Assembly (NCBI GenBank): GCA_021292165.1
Contig: CM037878.1
Location: 10,904,857 to 10,968,856, forward strand
DNA from: Shinisaurus crocodilurus
Lineage: Eukaryota; Chordata; Lepidosauria; Squamata; Shinisauridae
Direction: 5' to 3'
DNA: 64,000 nucleotides
The notes under the pieces were generated by a model. That model saw nothing but the letters and a program-made list of their open reading frames with translations. It was not told where the DNA came from and ran no database searches. Of the stretch, positions 21,126 to 31,402 are shown piece after piece. Numbering within the stretch: position 1 is the first letter of the stretch; every line of letters starts with the position of its first letter. The translations under genes were made by a program, and so were the position numbers.

Positions 21126-21982
21126 ACTGCCTGCATTTTTGGACTCTCGTTGAGTCCATGTGGCGATGGGGACTGCCATTAAGAGTGCCTGCACTTCAAA
21201 ATGTACCACTAGACCACTGGGCGTATCGGAGGGCTGTGTGTACTTGAGAGAGGGCTAACGGACTGAGGTGTGACCCAGGAAATCTCTGCTTCGAACCTCA
21301 CCTTGGTTACAAACTCAATAGCTGGCAAGCCACTTCTTCTCAGCCTCAGCTCTTCTCCCTCCGCTCCCCCATTAAATATAGAAATAATAAAACTGCTCGA
21401 CCTTGCAAGGTTCTTGTAAGGACTGCTGGGATGTTTGAGAAGTGCTTGCAACGTCCTAAAGCATGCCACAAAAGCGAAGAATTATTATTCCACAGAAGAT
21501 GAGGCACAGGCGTAATATCTGTAGCAGAATCCACAGCCATGAGAATTTCTGCTTTCGTTACAAACAAACCAAAAAAAGCAAACTTTCCAGCCATTATGGA
21601 TGTACAAGGAGGTATGTACATGAGCAACAACTGGTGAATTTGCTGGTGCCGGGAGAAGCAGAGGAATAGGACTTCCGATAGTACTGATGTGAGCGTGTCT
21701 TCAGTGACCTGTAGAGTACCCGGCCCCTCCCCACGATGTGCAGAGTCAATAATTAACTGTGCAAAATTAGCAAATACAATTTCACAGAATTTACTCAGAT
21801 CTTAGAACGCACTTTTCTTGCGGATGCAGGTTTATTTTCTTCTCAAAATCACACACACCCAGGATGCGCAAGCCTCTCCACCACCACCACCCCGACTCCC
21901 GCTACCTTTCCAATCTTCAGTGCTTCAACACATCCGTTACTATATTTGCATTCTTCACTGCAGATCATGCATTAAGCAAGCA

Positions 21983-22235
21983 TTACATTAGGAACTTAGG
22001 AAGCAGCCTTATACTGAGTCAGACCACTGGTCTCTTTATCCCAGTATTGTCGACACTGACTGGCAGCAGCAATGGCCCTCCAGGGTTTCAGGCAGGGGTT
22101 TTTCCAGCCCTACCTGGAAATGCCGGGGATTGAACCTGGGACCTTCTGCGCGCAAAGCAGGGGCTCTGCCACTGGGCTCCGGGCCCTCCTACAGTTGGAC
22201 TAGCTGACCTGTAAGGCTCCTTCTGATTCTATGAA
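21983..22235 (-). mobile_element. tRNA-derived SINE (GCAGAGCCCCTGCTTTGCGC type)
   Basis: Read on -, GCCCAGTGGCAGAGCCCCTG CTTTGCGCGCAGAAGGTCCC AGGTTCAATCCCC carries tRNA A and B boxes. The body ends ...GACTCAGTATAAGGCTGCTT CCTAAGTTCCTAA. Diverged copies occur at 29210-29385, 29895-30030, 30770-30870 and 47725-47890. Confidence 0.75.
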
Positions 22236-22429
22236 CCCGACTGGGAAATTAGCTCAGCTTCTGCCGCCTTTCCTGTGGATCCACCGCCGCCAGATTGGCT
22301 GGTGCAAACAGTTGATGGGACCTTTTTGCGCGTGGTGCTGATAAAGGAACGAGGTCCCCGGAGAGATACATTTGGCCTCCCCAGTGCCCACTTCTAGGTG
22401 AGCACTTGACAGTTTGGTCTCAACAGGCA

Positions 22430-22605
22430 TTTTTTTCCCCCTTCAGGTCTTTAAAGGATTTGTTGCTTTCATTCCTTTTAGCCTGCTGTGTATTGCTTTA
22501 ATCACCTGCTCTTTTACTGCATTTTAAGTTTTCTTTTGTTACTGAAGTTATGCATGGTTTTATTTTATTGTGAGCCGCCGTGTGCCTGCACTGAAGAGAA
22601 AGGCA
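22430..22605 (+). mobile_element. L2-type LINE 3' tail
   Basis: The T-rich UTR and GTGAGCCGCCGTGTGCCTGC show an L2-type tail. Confidence 0.45.
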
Positions 22606-22710
22606 GGACAGACACCGTATCTGTCAAGGGTTCCTCAGGGAGCAGCTCCCTAGTGGCAGATTCGGGTGTTCATTTCTATCTTGTAATTTTGCACACACGT
22701 GTGTCTATCT

Positions 22711-22845
22711 CAGCGTTCTCCAACCTTGGGTCCCCAGATGTTTTTGGCCTACAACTCCCAGCAGGCCCCAGCCAGCTACGCTGGCTGGGGCATGCTGGGA
22801 GTTGTAGGCCAAAAACATCTGGGGACCCAAGGTTGGAGAACACTG
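22711..22845. mobile_element. 135-bp palindromic MITE
   Basis: Near-perfect arms. The flanks GTCTATCT and GAATAGAA both have TA in the centre but do not match, so one side was altered after insertion. Confidence 0.9.
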
Positions 22846-22849
22846 GAAT

Positions 22850-24420
22850 AGAAAAGGAATTTAAAAATAGGTAAAACAATGTTAGTTTGTACTGCTCTCT
22901 GCCTCGAGTCCCTTTGGGAATTAAGCAGCTACGCATCTAAGCAACAAAAGAATCACGGGAGTCGGGACCTTTGCGAGCGCCCACCTCACTTCACCAGCCC
23001 ACCCACAGGAAGCTTTCCCAATTGATGGTGCCACATGTTTTTAATAAAAGAGCCCCTGTGAATGTAGACCCAGAAGTATGAATGTTAATGTTTCGTCTCA
23101 AGCTCTCCAGTCCCCGATTACAAGGAAGAGATCTCAATACACTCGAGAGAGCAATTCTACGGTCCCTGGGAGAGCCCTCCAAGGGACAATAGGATATTTC
23201 GGAGTACTCTTCCCAAGGCTGCAGACACTCCTATGGCCTTGGGGAGGAGGGCTCCTGAGATTCGATCCCTCCACCCACCCCACCTCCTCGCAGCCGCCAC
23301 GGAAAGAACCACGGCACCTGCTCCTGACGTCACAAAAACGTGACCTTGGAAGGCTTTGCGGAGGGTGGAAAGAGGGCACGGCGCTGGGTGGGTAGAGAGC
23401 GGGATCCGAAGTAACCTGTGGACTCTCCATCGCATGGCTTGGCCCACCACTGGCAAGTGAGTCTGTCTAGCTGAGATTTTAAAAAAAAAATTTTTTTGGA
23501 AGAACGATGAAGCGAAATCGCCTCTCTTACCTGCCTGCCCTGCCGTCAACAGCCCGACAGGGCGTAGGATTTTTAGAAGCCTTCGAGCTCGGAGCCTTCC
23601 ATCTCGTAGGATTGTGCCCTTCGTTGGCAAACATACACACGCACACACAAAAAGCAGCAGTTACCGTCTCTTTTGTTCCCAGATTGTGTTCACAGTCCCA
23701 TATTTGGGCACTGCGGCTGCCGAGCCTCCCGCTTTCTGGGCAGCCATATTAGCCCTTTTAAACACCAGCGGCACGATCCCAGACATGCCTACCCAGAAGT
23801 AATCCCCAGTGAGTTCAATGCGAGCGGCGCGTTTAAGGCTGTCTAATCGTGCTGCGAACTGGCCTTTCCCAGCCAATGGCATGGAAGCATACATGATGAT
23901 GATCTGTCGGCCTGATGAGTACCCCTAAACATACAGTGGGGCACTTGGGAACTCACCGTGGGGGATGCGGTTTCCGGCAGCATCTCTGGGACAGAAGCAG
24001 CTTTCAGGCTGCAAGGGAAATGGAAGAGGCTCTGCCAAGAGTGAAACACAGATGCTGCCTCCAATTGCCCCTAGACTTAATTTTCTTAATATTCCACAGA
24101 TTCCTCTTCCTGTTCTATTGTAGCGCCACAGCTAAGAGATGTCGGACATCCATCACGTTTGACCCGTTTATTAGCTCAAATAACGTACGCATCACTGGCG
24201 TGATTTGCGCAGCCTGTAGAGAACTTGCCCAGATCACGTGCATGCATGCATGCGCGTGTGCGCGCAACCTGCGGAAAACCACCACCGCCTGTGACTGCAG
24301 CCCAGCCCAAAAGTCCAGAAAGGATCTCGAGTCCCCTCTTTAAAGGTCTTCCAAGCAGGTCACCTTCCCAAATACTGATAAACAGACACAGTTAACACGG
24401 AAGGAGGGAATAGAGGCCTA
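22850..24420. other. unassigned intergenic DNA
   Basis: CCGCCACGGAAAGAACCACG GCACCTGCTC (23295-23325) weakly resembles the GC-rich element at 49021. An arm of the GCAATCCTATGC family may lie at ~23780-23830. Otherwise nothing. Confidence 0.4.
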
Positions 24421-24424
24421 GTCA

Positions 24425-24430
24425 TTTATT
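24425..24430 (-). terminator. candidate poly(A) signal AATAAA (- strand)
   Basis: The signal reads CCAATAAATGAC on the - strand and lies ~200 bases downstream of the possible terminal exon at 24630-24694. Many AATAAA strings occur by chance in this AT-rich repeat-laden DNA. Confidence 0.25.
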
Positions 24431-24629
24431 GGCAGAGGTGAAAGGGGGGCACTTGCCAATCATCAGGCTGCCTCTGCAGTAGAGACGTTCGTAATACTGG
24501 AGACCCCTTGTCGGACAGCGGCCCTCGGCAGCAGGACCCCCTATGTTGGGCAGAAGCACCTGAGCTCTGCTGAGGAACGCAAAGTACAGCCACCTGCTCG
24601 GCCAGCCAAGATGTTTGGGTGCCAGGAGG

Positions 24630-24694
24630 TCAGTCCTTGACGCAAATGTAAAAGTCATCCTCAGGGGGCCACGAGCCCAGGCAATCCCGCACGC
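24630..24694 (-). CDS. possible terminal exon of an unknown gene
   Basis: On the - strand, an acceptor-like CTGCTTGCTGCAAAG is followed by 21 codons ending LGSWPPEDDFYICVKD and TGA. An AATAAA lies ~200 bases further on (24425-24430). The pairing of a short C-terminal frame with a poly(A) signal at a sensible distance is suggestive only. No upstream exon or family was recognised. Confidence 0.22.
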
Positions 24695-24799
24695 CTTTGC
24701 AGCAAGCAGAGACGGGAGGGTGCACGGGGAGGCCCTTCCCCCCCCCCCCTTTGCTGGACCAGATTGAGGAAGAGGAGCTGAGTGCTGATCTCCCACCTC

Positions 24800-26390
24800 C
24801 TCCTCATAATGTGATCTTGGTATTTCGGAAGCTTGAGTTATCCCTGAAAGATAGAGGAGGAAAGGTGGTTAGCAAGCACATCCACTAAGAGAAAGCATCT
24901 GCGTTCGATCTATGAAGCACAGGCACAATGCATGAGTCAAACTTGATCGGGGTTTTTTTTGCAGATGAAACAAACACTGCTGAAATCTGGAATTCCAGAA
25001 ATGACTTCGAGACCCAGACAGGTGGTGGGTGACATGCTGCTGAGCCCACGTTTTCCCCACGTATGCTGATGAGGGAGCAACTCCCACGAGTGCAAAAATC
25101 TGACCAAAAGAATGAATGGTGCAGCTAGTGATCTATAATACTGCAGAACTGCAGGTCGGCAGATCATCTACCAGACTGGCCTTTAAGTCTCAGTATTCAT
25201 TTGCAAGCCTCTAATGAGTTCCACTGCAGAATGGAAAGCAAAAAAAAAATATTAAATGGGATTCTGTTCAGCCCTTTCCCTGTGATCTAATCTAACGGTT
25301 CATACCACTGGCCGGCATTATACGTCTGCTGTGATTTGATCCCCTAATGAAATGTGCCACATCTTCCCAGCTGTAATCTCCTCCTCCCTCTCTCTCTCTC
25401 TCACACACACACACAGGCCCTTCCTGGGTAGTGGTTGTGCGCAGAACATCGCCCACTGAACCAGCCTGATGCACTCAGATTGTAGCTCCCCCCTCACAGC
25501 GACAAGGTTGTGTGTGTCTTTGGAAAGGGCAAGCCTAACCACCTGCCCTGCAAAGTGGCCTTTTCCTCTGCAGCTTTGCTAACTGGGGGGGGGGGGGGGA
25601 GACCCAGGACCCAGAACAAAGGGTACCAAAAAGATTTACCAATTGGCAGCCAAGCATAATGCTGCAAGAAGCCCAGAATGGACTCGATCGATGCCCAGGG
25701 GAGCAATCCCCAATGAGCAAGCCTACCCAACTTTGGGCCAGCATAGCTATTGGGAGAACCCCGCTGGAAAAAAAAACACCCAGAATCGGCCTGGATTGGA
25801 GTGCAAAAGTAAATCAGTGCCATCAAGGCCAACACAGCCTGAGAACACTGAACATTTGGGGGGGACCTGAAACAAGACACAAGTGTAAATTGACCAGGCT
25901 GGGCCCTTCATGCCCAAGCCTGCATCGCGGAGGTGGCGAACATTTCACTCTGGGCTGTCCTGAGAAACGGGAAGGAATTCACATCGCCTCCCCAGGAACC
26001 ACAGTAGCTTGGCCACTGCGCAGTTGTTTCTGAATGCCAGTGCAGCAAGCTCACATCTCTGAAGGGCGATAAAGCCTCCACCTCCATATTGCTTTGGCAC
26101 CTACAGAGCAGGGCTCCTCCCGGCCTTGCTGGGGCTTGATGCTTCGTTGTCTTTACTCTTTGTTGCCCCTGTTAATGGGTTTGGTGTTTCAATAGCACGC
26201 AGTTGCTTGCTCTTTGGGTAAAAGTAACCTAACGTTTCTGCAGCAGTCCGAGGGGGACTTGGCTACCTTTTGGAGGGAGGAATTTGGCAAACAGTGATGG
26301 CTTTGCATTCAGGAAGGTCACTGGAAAGCCTTTCTAATAATAAACACAACTCACGGGCAGCGCTTCAGTCATCTTCATCCTATTTTCTGT
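24800..26390. other. unassigned intergenic DNA
   Basis: Contains a (TC)n(AC)n microsatellite at 25386-25416 and a G12 run at ~25587. No gene or named repeat is visible. Confidence 0.45.
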
Positions 26391-26391
26391 A

Positions 26392-26465
26392 CATCGCCCA
26401 GGGTGGCCGGTTTGCCGGCCAGATGGGCGATAAATAAATGCAAATAATAATAATAATAAATAATA
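26392..26465 (+). mobile_element. L2 LINE 3' tail
   Basis: CATCGCCCAGGGTGGCCGGT TTGCCGGCCAGATGGGCGAT AAATAAATGCAAATAATAAT is the L2 tail with its AT-rich repeat end. Confidence 0.65.
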
Positions 26466-26837
26466 TTAAAATTGGCCCAGCATTTAAAAAACAAACAAAC
26501 ACACACCAGCCTCGGAGAAGGAAGGGCCAGTAAACTGTCTCAGCCTTTGCCCTGGAGGTAGACTTGAGGATATCAAACAATATTAGTTCAAGGCCACGAT
26601 GTGCAAATGCTGGAAGTGACCATGGCAGCCACAGATGTAGACCTGGGGGTGGGCAGGCTTGGGAAGCTGCAAGAGTGCCCCCTCGGGGCCAGCAGTCTGC
26701 CTCACAAGATCCCGCCCTGCGACACAAGCGCCTTGCAAACGGGCAGCGCATTAGCAAAAAATGAGGGGGGGGGACACCCCTGCAGCAGCCAAGGGACTTG
26801 CCACCAAGCTCTTCTATTATGGAACAACCCTCTAGCC

Positions 26838-26972
26838 CAGTGTTCTCCAACCTTGGGTCCCCAGAGGTTTTTGGCCTACAACTCCCAGCATGCCCCAGCC
26901 AGCTACGCTGGCTGGGGCATGCTGGGAGTTGTAGGCCAAAAACCTCTGGGGACCCAAGGTTGGAGAACACTG
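26838..26972. mobile_element. 135-bp palindromic MITE
   Basis: The duplication CTCTAGCC (26830-26837) / CTTTAGCC (26973-26980) matches at 7 of 8 bases. Both arms carry the same CCAGAGG variant (instead of CCAGATG). Confidence 0.93.
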
Positions 26973-26980
26973 CTTTAGCC

Positions 26981-27852
26981 ACTATCTCCCCCAACATCAC
27001 AAGTGGTGAGGACTATAAACGCAAGACTCACAACCATGCCATCTCTACTTCTCCTGCGGGTGGTTCCGCCAAGCCGACCACCGGAGGACCTGACGCCCCC
27101 GTGTGTGCTAGAGGAGTATCTCCTCTTCAAGCCTTTGGCACAACCAAACACCTTCTCTCCCACAGCTTTTACTGAGCCCCCGTTTTGCAGACGGGGGGCC
27201 AGTTTCAAGTGACCAAGTCTGGACTGTGCAGTTGTGGCCCACCCAAGCAGAGTACAGGCCACCAGCCATGTATTGCGCCTGCCAGGCGCTTGGCAAAAAA
27301 ACCCTGCGCACAGACACCCAAACATGCACACTGTTTTTGCCATCTTAGGCAGGCAACAAAAACAGATACACAGCACACAGGCTGCACTTGGATTACTGGG
27401 TCACAAGTTGTGCCGGCTTAGAGCATGTGATGAGTTTTGTAGGCTTTGGGGTGGGGTGGCTTGCTACATTTCCACTCTAACGGCCAACATCCACTCCACA
27501 CAACACAAGCAAGCTGAAGACAGACCTCTCAGCCTCGCAAGACCTCCCCTTGAGATGCGGTGGCCTTGCAAACAGGCAGTGCATGGTCACAAACGGGGCA
27601 ACGCCTCCCGAGGAACTGATTTCCACAGAAAACCTAATGCCAACTCACAAAACCCCCCTCTCGCCTGGGGGAAGTTGTGGATCATCTACTGGCAAGTTTA
27701 CAAAAGCCGATTTTGTTTTTTCTTCCTTTAGACCTGCGGCTGACCAACATAGGATAGTCAAGGCTGGTGGGGACGGGACTTTTGTGGCCTTATTTGCAAG
27801 GCTGCTTTAGAGCAGCGTTGAGGAATCCAGTGTAAGTTTGATAACAGCAGAT
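26981..27852. other. unassigned intergenic DNA
   Basis: No gene or repeat recognised. Confidence 0.45.
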
Positions 27853-27854
27853 TA

Positions 27855-27988
27855 CAGTTGTCTTCCCCAACCTTGGGTCCTTCAGGTCTGTTGGACTGCA
27901 GCTCCCAACAAGCCCGGTCAGCGGGGCTGGGAATGCTGGGAGTTGTAGTCCAACACATCTGGAACGCATCAGGATGGGGAAGGCCGGG
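27855..27988. mobile_element. old palindromic element
   Basis: CTTCCCCAACCTTGGGTCCT TCAGGTCTGTTGGACTGCAG and GGGAGTTGTAGTCCAACACA TCTGGAACG...GATGGGGAAGG are inverse arms. The ends resemble both the young and the old palindromic families, so it may be a link between them. Confidence 0.65.
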
Positions 27989-28499
27989 TTGTGCGGAGTA
28001 TCTTATTTTGTTCATACTCACTGTATAGTGCCCTGGTATCAGGGAAGAGGAAGATTAAAAATATTTTTAGTTTTTTTAAAAAATGAAGAATTTAGTCAAG
28101 AGAGAGGCAGGATGGGTATCAAAGCTTAACAAGCCGACCTCCAGACTAAGCAGAACCGTGTGTGCGTGTCTGTGCTGGGGGCGGGGGAGGCTTTGGCTGA
28201 GAGGTGCGTCGCACAATCATGTAAGAAGAAAGATGAGGCCCTACCCTGGGTGTGTGAGAGAGGGAGGGACAGCGTTCATTCAGCGACCGCCGCTGTTCAC
28301 CAGGCCATGAAACTCCTCCCAGGCCCTGGCAAGCCAGAGGGGAAAAAAACAAAACAGGGTTTGGGGGGGGGGATGGGGAGGGAGAGGGAGGAGGAGGAGG
28401 AGAAAAAAAACACACACACAAAGAAAACAAAAACAAAAAAACGAGCACTTCAAACCAAAGGCTTCAGTCTGAACAAGAGCAAAGACAATCACATGCAGT

Positions 28500-28760
28500 T
28501 TTAAAGCGTTTCTCTGGAGGGGTCAAAGCGGGACTTGCGAGATGGCTCCGGCGGGGGCAGAAGCAGCCTCGGAAACGCAGCAGCCCCGACGTTCCCCGGC
28601 GGCAAAAGGCAGCTTGGAAGCGCTTCAGTCCCAACCCAAAAACGAGGCCCGCGTAGGTGCAACAGCATTTGCTCGCATTCGTCCCTCGCCGCCGTGGTTC
28701 ACCCTCTCTTCCCCCTTCCGCGGTTGACCGCTGCCCTCTGCCCCCTGCCCTGGTGGCCTC
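28500..28760. promoter_or_regulatory. CpG-rich patch with a short open frame
   Basis: The interval is CpG-rich and contains ATG 28542 with 61 codons (MAPAGAEAASETQQPRRSPA...). It could be a first exon or promoter, but no splice partner or family is visible. Positions 28000-28500 hold only purine-rich low-complexity DNA. Confidence 0.3.
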
Positions 28761-28930
28761 CCCTACTGGAGGTGAGAGAGGAAGGCCCGTAGGACAACGA
28801 CCCGCCCTCTTTTTGCTTCTGTTCCTCTGTAAAGTTCCATGTACGTTGATGGCACTGTATAAACATTAATCATACGGACAGACACAGAGAAATGTGGCTG
28901 GCTGCTAGGGCCACTGTGATTGTATTAAAG

Positions 28931-29065
28931 CAGTGTTCTCCAACCTTGGGTCCCCAGATGTTTTTGGCCTACAACTCCCAGCATGCCCCAGCCAGCGTAG
29001 CTGGCTGGGGCATGCTGGGAGTTGTAGGCCAAAAACATCTGGGGACCTAAGGTTGGAGAACACTG
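28931..29065. mobile_element. 135-bp palindromic MITE
   Basis: Perfect 8-bp duplication TATTAAAG at 28923-28930 and 29066-29073. The right duplication overlaps the end of the neighbouring PIF-like element. Confidence 0.96.
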
Positions 29066-29067
29066 TA

Positions 29068-29198
29068 TTAAAGGCACAATCCTACGCATGTTTAGATGGG
29101 GGGGGGGGAAGTCCTCCAACTCCCAGCATTCCCCAGCCAGCTGCTGGAAATTGGAGGACTCTTTCTCCATCTAAACATGCATAGGATTGCACCCTAAG
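29068..29198. mobile_element. PIF/Harbinger-like MITE with palindromic core
   Basis: Ends AGGCACAATCCTACGCATGT TTAGA and TCTAAACATGCATAGGATTG CACCCTAAG; the core contains CCAACTCCCAGCATTCCCCA GCCAGC. The left end was invaded by the palindromic MITE. Confidence 0.8.
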
Positions 29199-29539
29199 AC
29201 ACACATGAAGCTACCTTCTACTCATCTAGTTCAGTACTGCCTACTCTGCCTGGAAGTGGCTCCCCAAAGCTCCTCGAAGGAGGACTTCCTTAGCCTTGCT
29301 AGGGGAGACCATTTTACTGAAAGTACCAGGCACTGGAACCGTCAGCATGAGAACGCTGCGCTCTGCCCCCGAGCTATGACTGATCTCCGCAACTGAGACA
29401 ACACACACCACCCTATACCGAGCCACACCACTGCTCCAGCTGGCCCAGTATCATAAGCTAACTGGCTCTGCTGCGATTCTTAACTGGAGATACTGCAGAC
29501 TGAACCTAAAAAAACCCCATCTGTGCAAAGCAGGCACTC

Positions 29540-29612
29540 ATAGAACCATAGAATAGTAGAGTTGGAAGGGGCCTATAAGGCCATCGAGTCCAACCCCCTG
29601 CTCAATGCAGGA
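29540..29612 (-). mobile_element. CR1 LINE 3' tail
   Basis: CATAGAATAGTAGAGTTGGA AGGGGCC...CCCCCTGCTCAATGCAGG is the CR1 terminus in reverse. Confidence 0.75.
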
Positions 29613-29749
29613 ATCACTCTTCGACCGAGCGATGGCCCCTTTCCACCAAATGCAGGCAGTCCCAGACACTCCTTATTTTTAATAGTTTCTCTACCCCACC
29701 ACCCCATATTTCTGGGATGGAGAAAGAGCCACATCGTGTTGACTTAGAA

Positions 29750-29884
29750 CAGTGTTCTCCAACCTTGGGTCCCCAGATGTTTTTGGCCTACAACTCCCAG
29801 CATGCCCCAGCCAGCTACGCTGGCTGGGGCATGCTGGGAGTTGTAGGCCAAAAACATCTGGGGACCCAAGGTTGGAGAACACTG
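29750..29884. mobile_element. 135-bp palindromic MITE
   Basis: Perfect 8-bp duplication ACTTAGAA at 29742-29749 and 29885-29892, and almost no differences between the arms, so a recent insertion. Confidence 0.97.
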
Positions 29885-30039
29885 ACTTAGAACAATGGAA
29901 CATCTAGTCCGGTGCTGTCCATGCCGACTGGCAGCAGATCCCACATCCAGCTGTCCAGATTCTTGGGCAGAGATGTTTCCCACCCCGCTACTGGAGACCG
30001 AGATTCCCAGAATTTCAACACCTTGCTTCATCGCTTAAA

Positions 30040-30041
<2 letters not shown>

Positions 30042-30070
<29 letters not shown>
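30042..30070. repeat. (CA)n microsatellite
   Basis: About 14 CA units. Confidence 0.97.
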
Positions 30071-30073
<3 letters not shown>

Positions 30074-31148
30074 GAGTTTACAAGCCATCGACTCCTGCAC
30101 CTCACTCCAGGCTTAGAAGAACTCTGGGCGATGCATCACTCTGCAGGCCGTACACGAGTTCGTTAATAGAGCCATTTTTTGATTGGAAAAGGGGAAGCCG
30201 GTTGTTGCCAGTCACATCCCACCTTAAATCTGCTTTGCTAATGACACGCACAATAAACATAAAAACGCTATCACTATCTGCAGCAAAAGTGCTTTCAGAT
30301 AAATCTCAGGGAACAGGCTTAATGTGGCTTCCATTGGTGCTATTTTTTCTCACTGATGGGGAAAGCGAGTAGCAAGGGACAAAACCGGCCTACTTTGCAG
30401 AGTCAGACAGATGGGGACGACTTAGAGAAACGATGGCTCACAAGAATCGAGCGATTATCCGCTGCGATCAGATACACACTAGGCACGGAGCTTCCTGCTG
30501 CTGCGGATGCTCGGCTCTTCAGCTCTTCCAAAGCTGTGAAGTGGGCCAGATTCAGCCTTCAGAACCTCCCCTCCCCTCCTCTGGTTTCAGACTGCCATGC
30601 AAGCTCATGCCTATAAATATACGACGCGGTCTTCGCCCAGAATTGCCTTGTGGGAGCAGTTGAACGCATTCTCAACCCGGTGGTCGGTGCACACGCGTTG
30701 CAGGCAGAAAGTGGTCTCGGGTTCAGGCGCTGTCATCTCCGGTGAAAAGGATCCTGGAGGTGGTTTCAGGCTGCCTGAGAGTCCTCAGGGAGCGGCTGCC
30801 GGCTGGGGCGGAGCACAATATCGAACGAGATGGACCGACGGTCTGACTTAGTAGAAGGCAGGCTGGCTGGGAATGGTGGGCGTTGCGGAACAACACAACT
30901 AGAGGACACCAAGTTGCGGAAGGCTGGCATCTGCACTCTTGTGGCATCTCTCCAAGTCTCACGCAGAGGTCATTTCCCAGCCCGGCTCCCCAAGACCTTT
31001 TAAACTGGGACCTTCCACATGCAAAGCACGTGACCTGTAGCTCCTACCTTGCAACATACCGGTACCTATCTGGCAGTTCTGCGCCAGCAATCCTATGGTG
31101 GTAACAGAGTACGAGAGGGGAGGCTCTGAATCCTGTCCTTATGATGTA

Positions 31149-31400
31149 CAGTCATGCCTTGGATTGAGAGCATAATTTGTTCCGGAAACGTGCTTGTAAT
31201 CCAGAACACTCTTATATCAAAACGAAATCCCCCCCAAAAAAATGTGTACAAAGATTTTTAATTTAAGCCGTACTACAGTACTTGTATTGCAAGACGTCGC
31301 TTGTATATCAAGTAAAAAAAATATTAAATCAATATTTAAACATTTGCTTGTCTTGCAAAACGCTCTCAAACCAAGTTACTTGCAATCCAAGGTATTACTG
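31149..31400. mobile_element. Tc1/mariner (Tigger-like) MITE, copy 1
   Basis: Ends CAGTCATGCCTTGGATTGAG and CTTGCAATCCAAGGTATTACTG are inverse, with TA on both outer sides (31147-31148 and 31401-31402). AT-rich interior, non-coding. Positions 30070-31140 hold only a tRNA-SINE fragment. Confidence 0.88.
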
Positions 31401-31402
31401 TA

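Noticed and set aside
25494..25880. 128-codon - strand frame with hydrophobic parts
   Set aside because: No signal, family or splice support; it spans a poly-G run.
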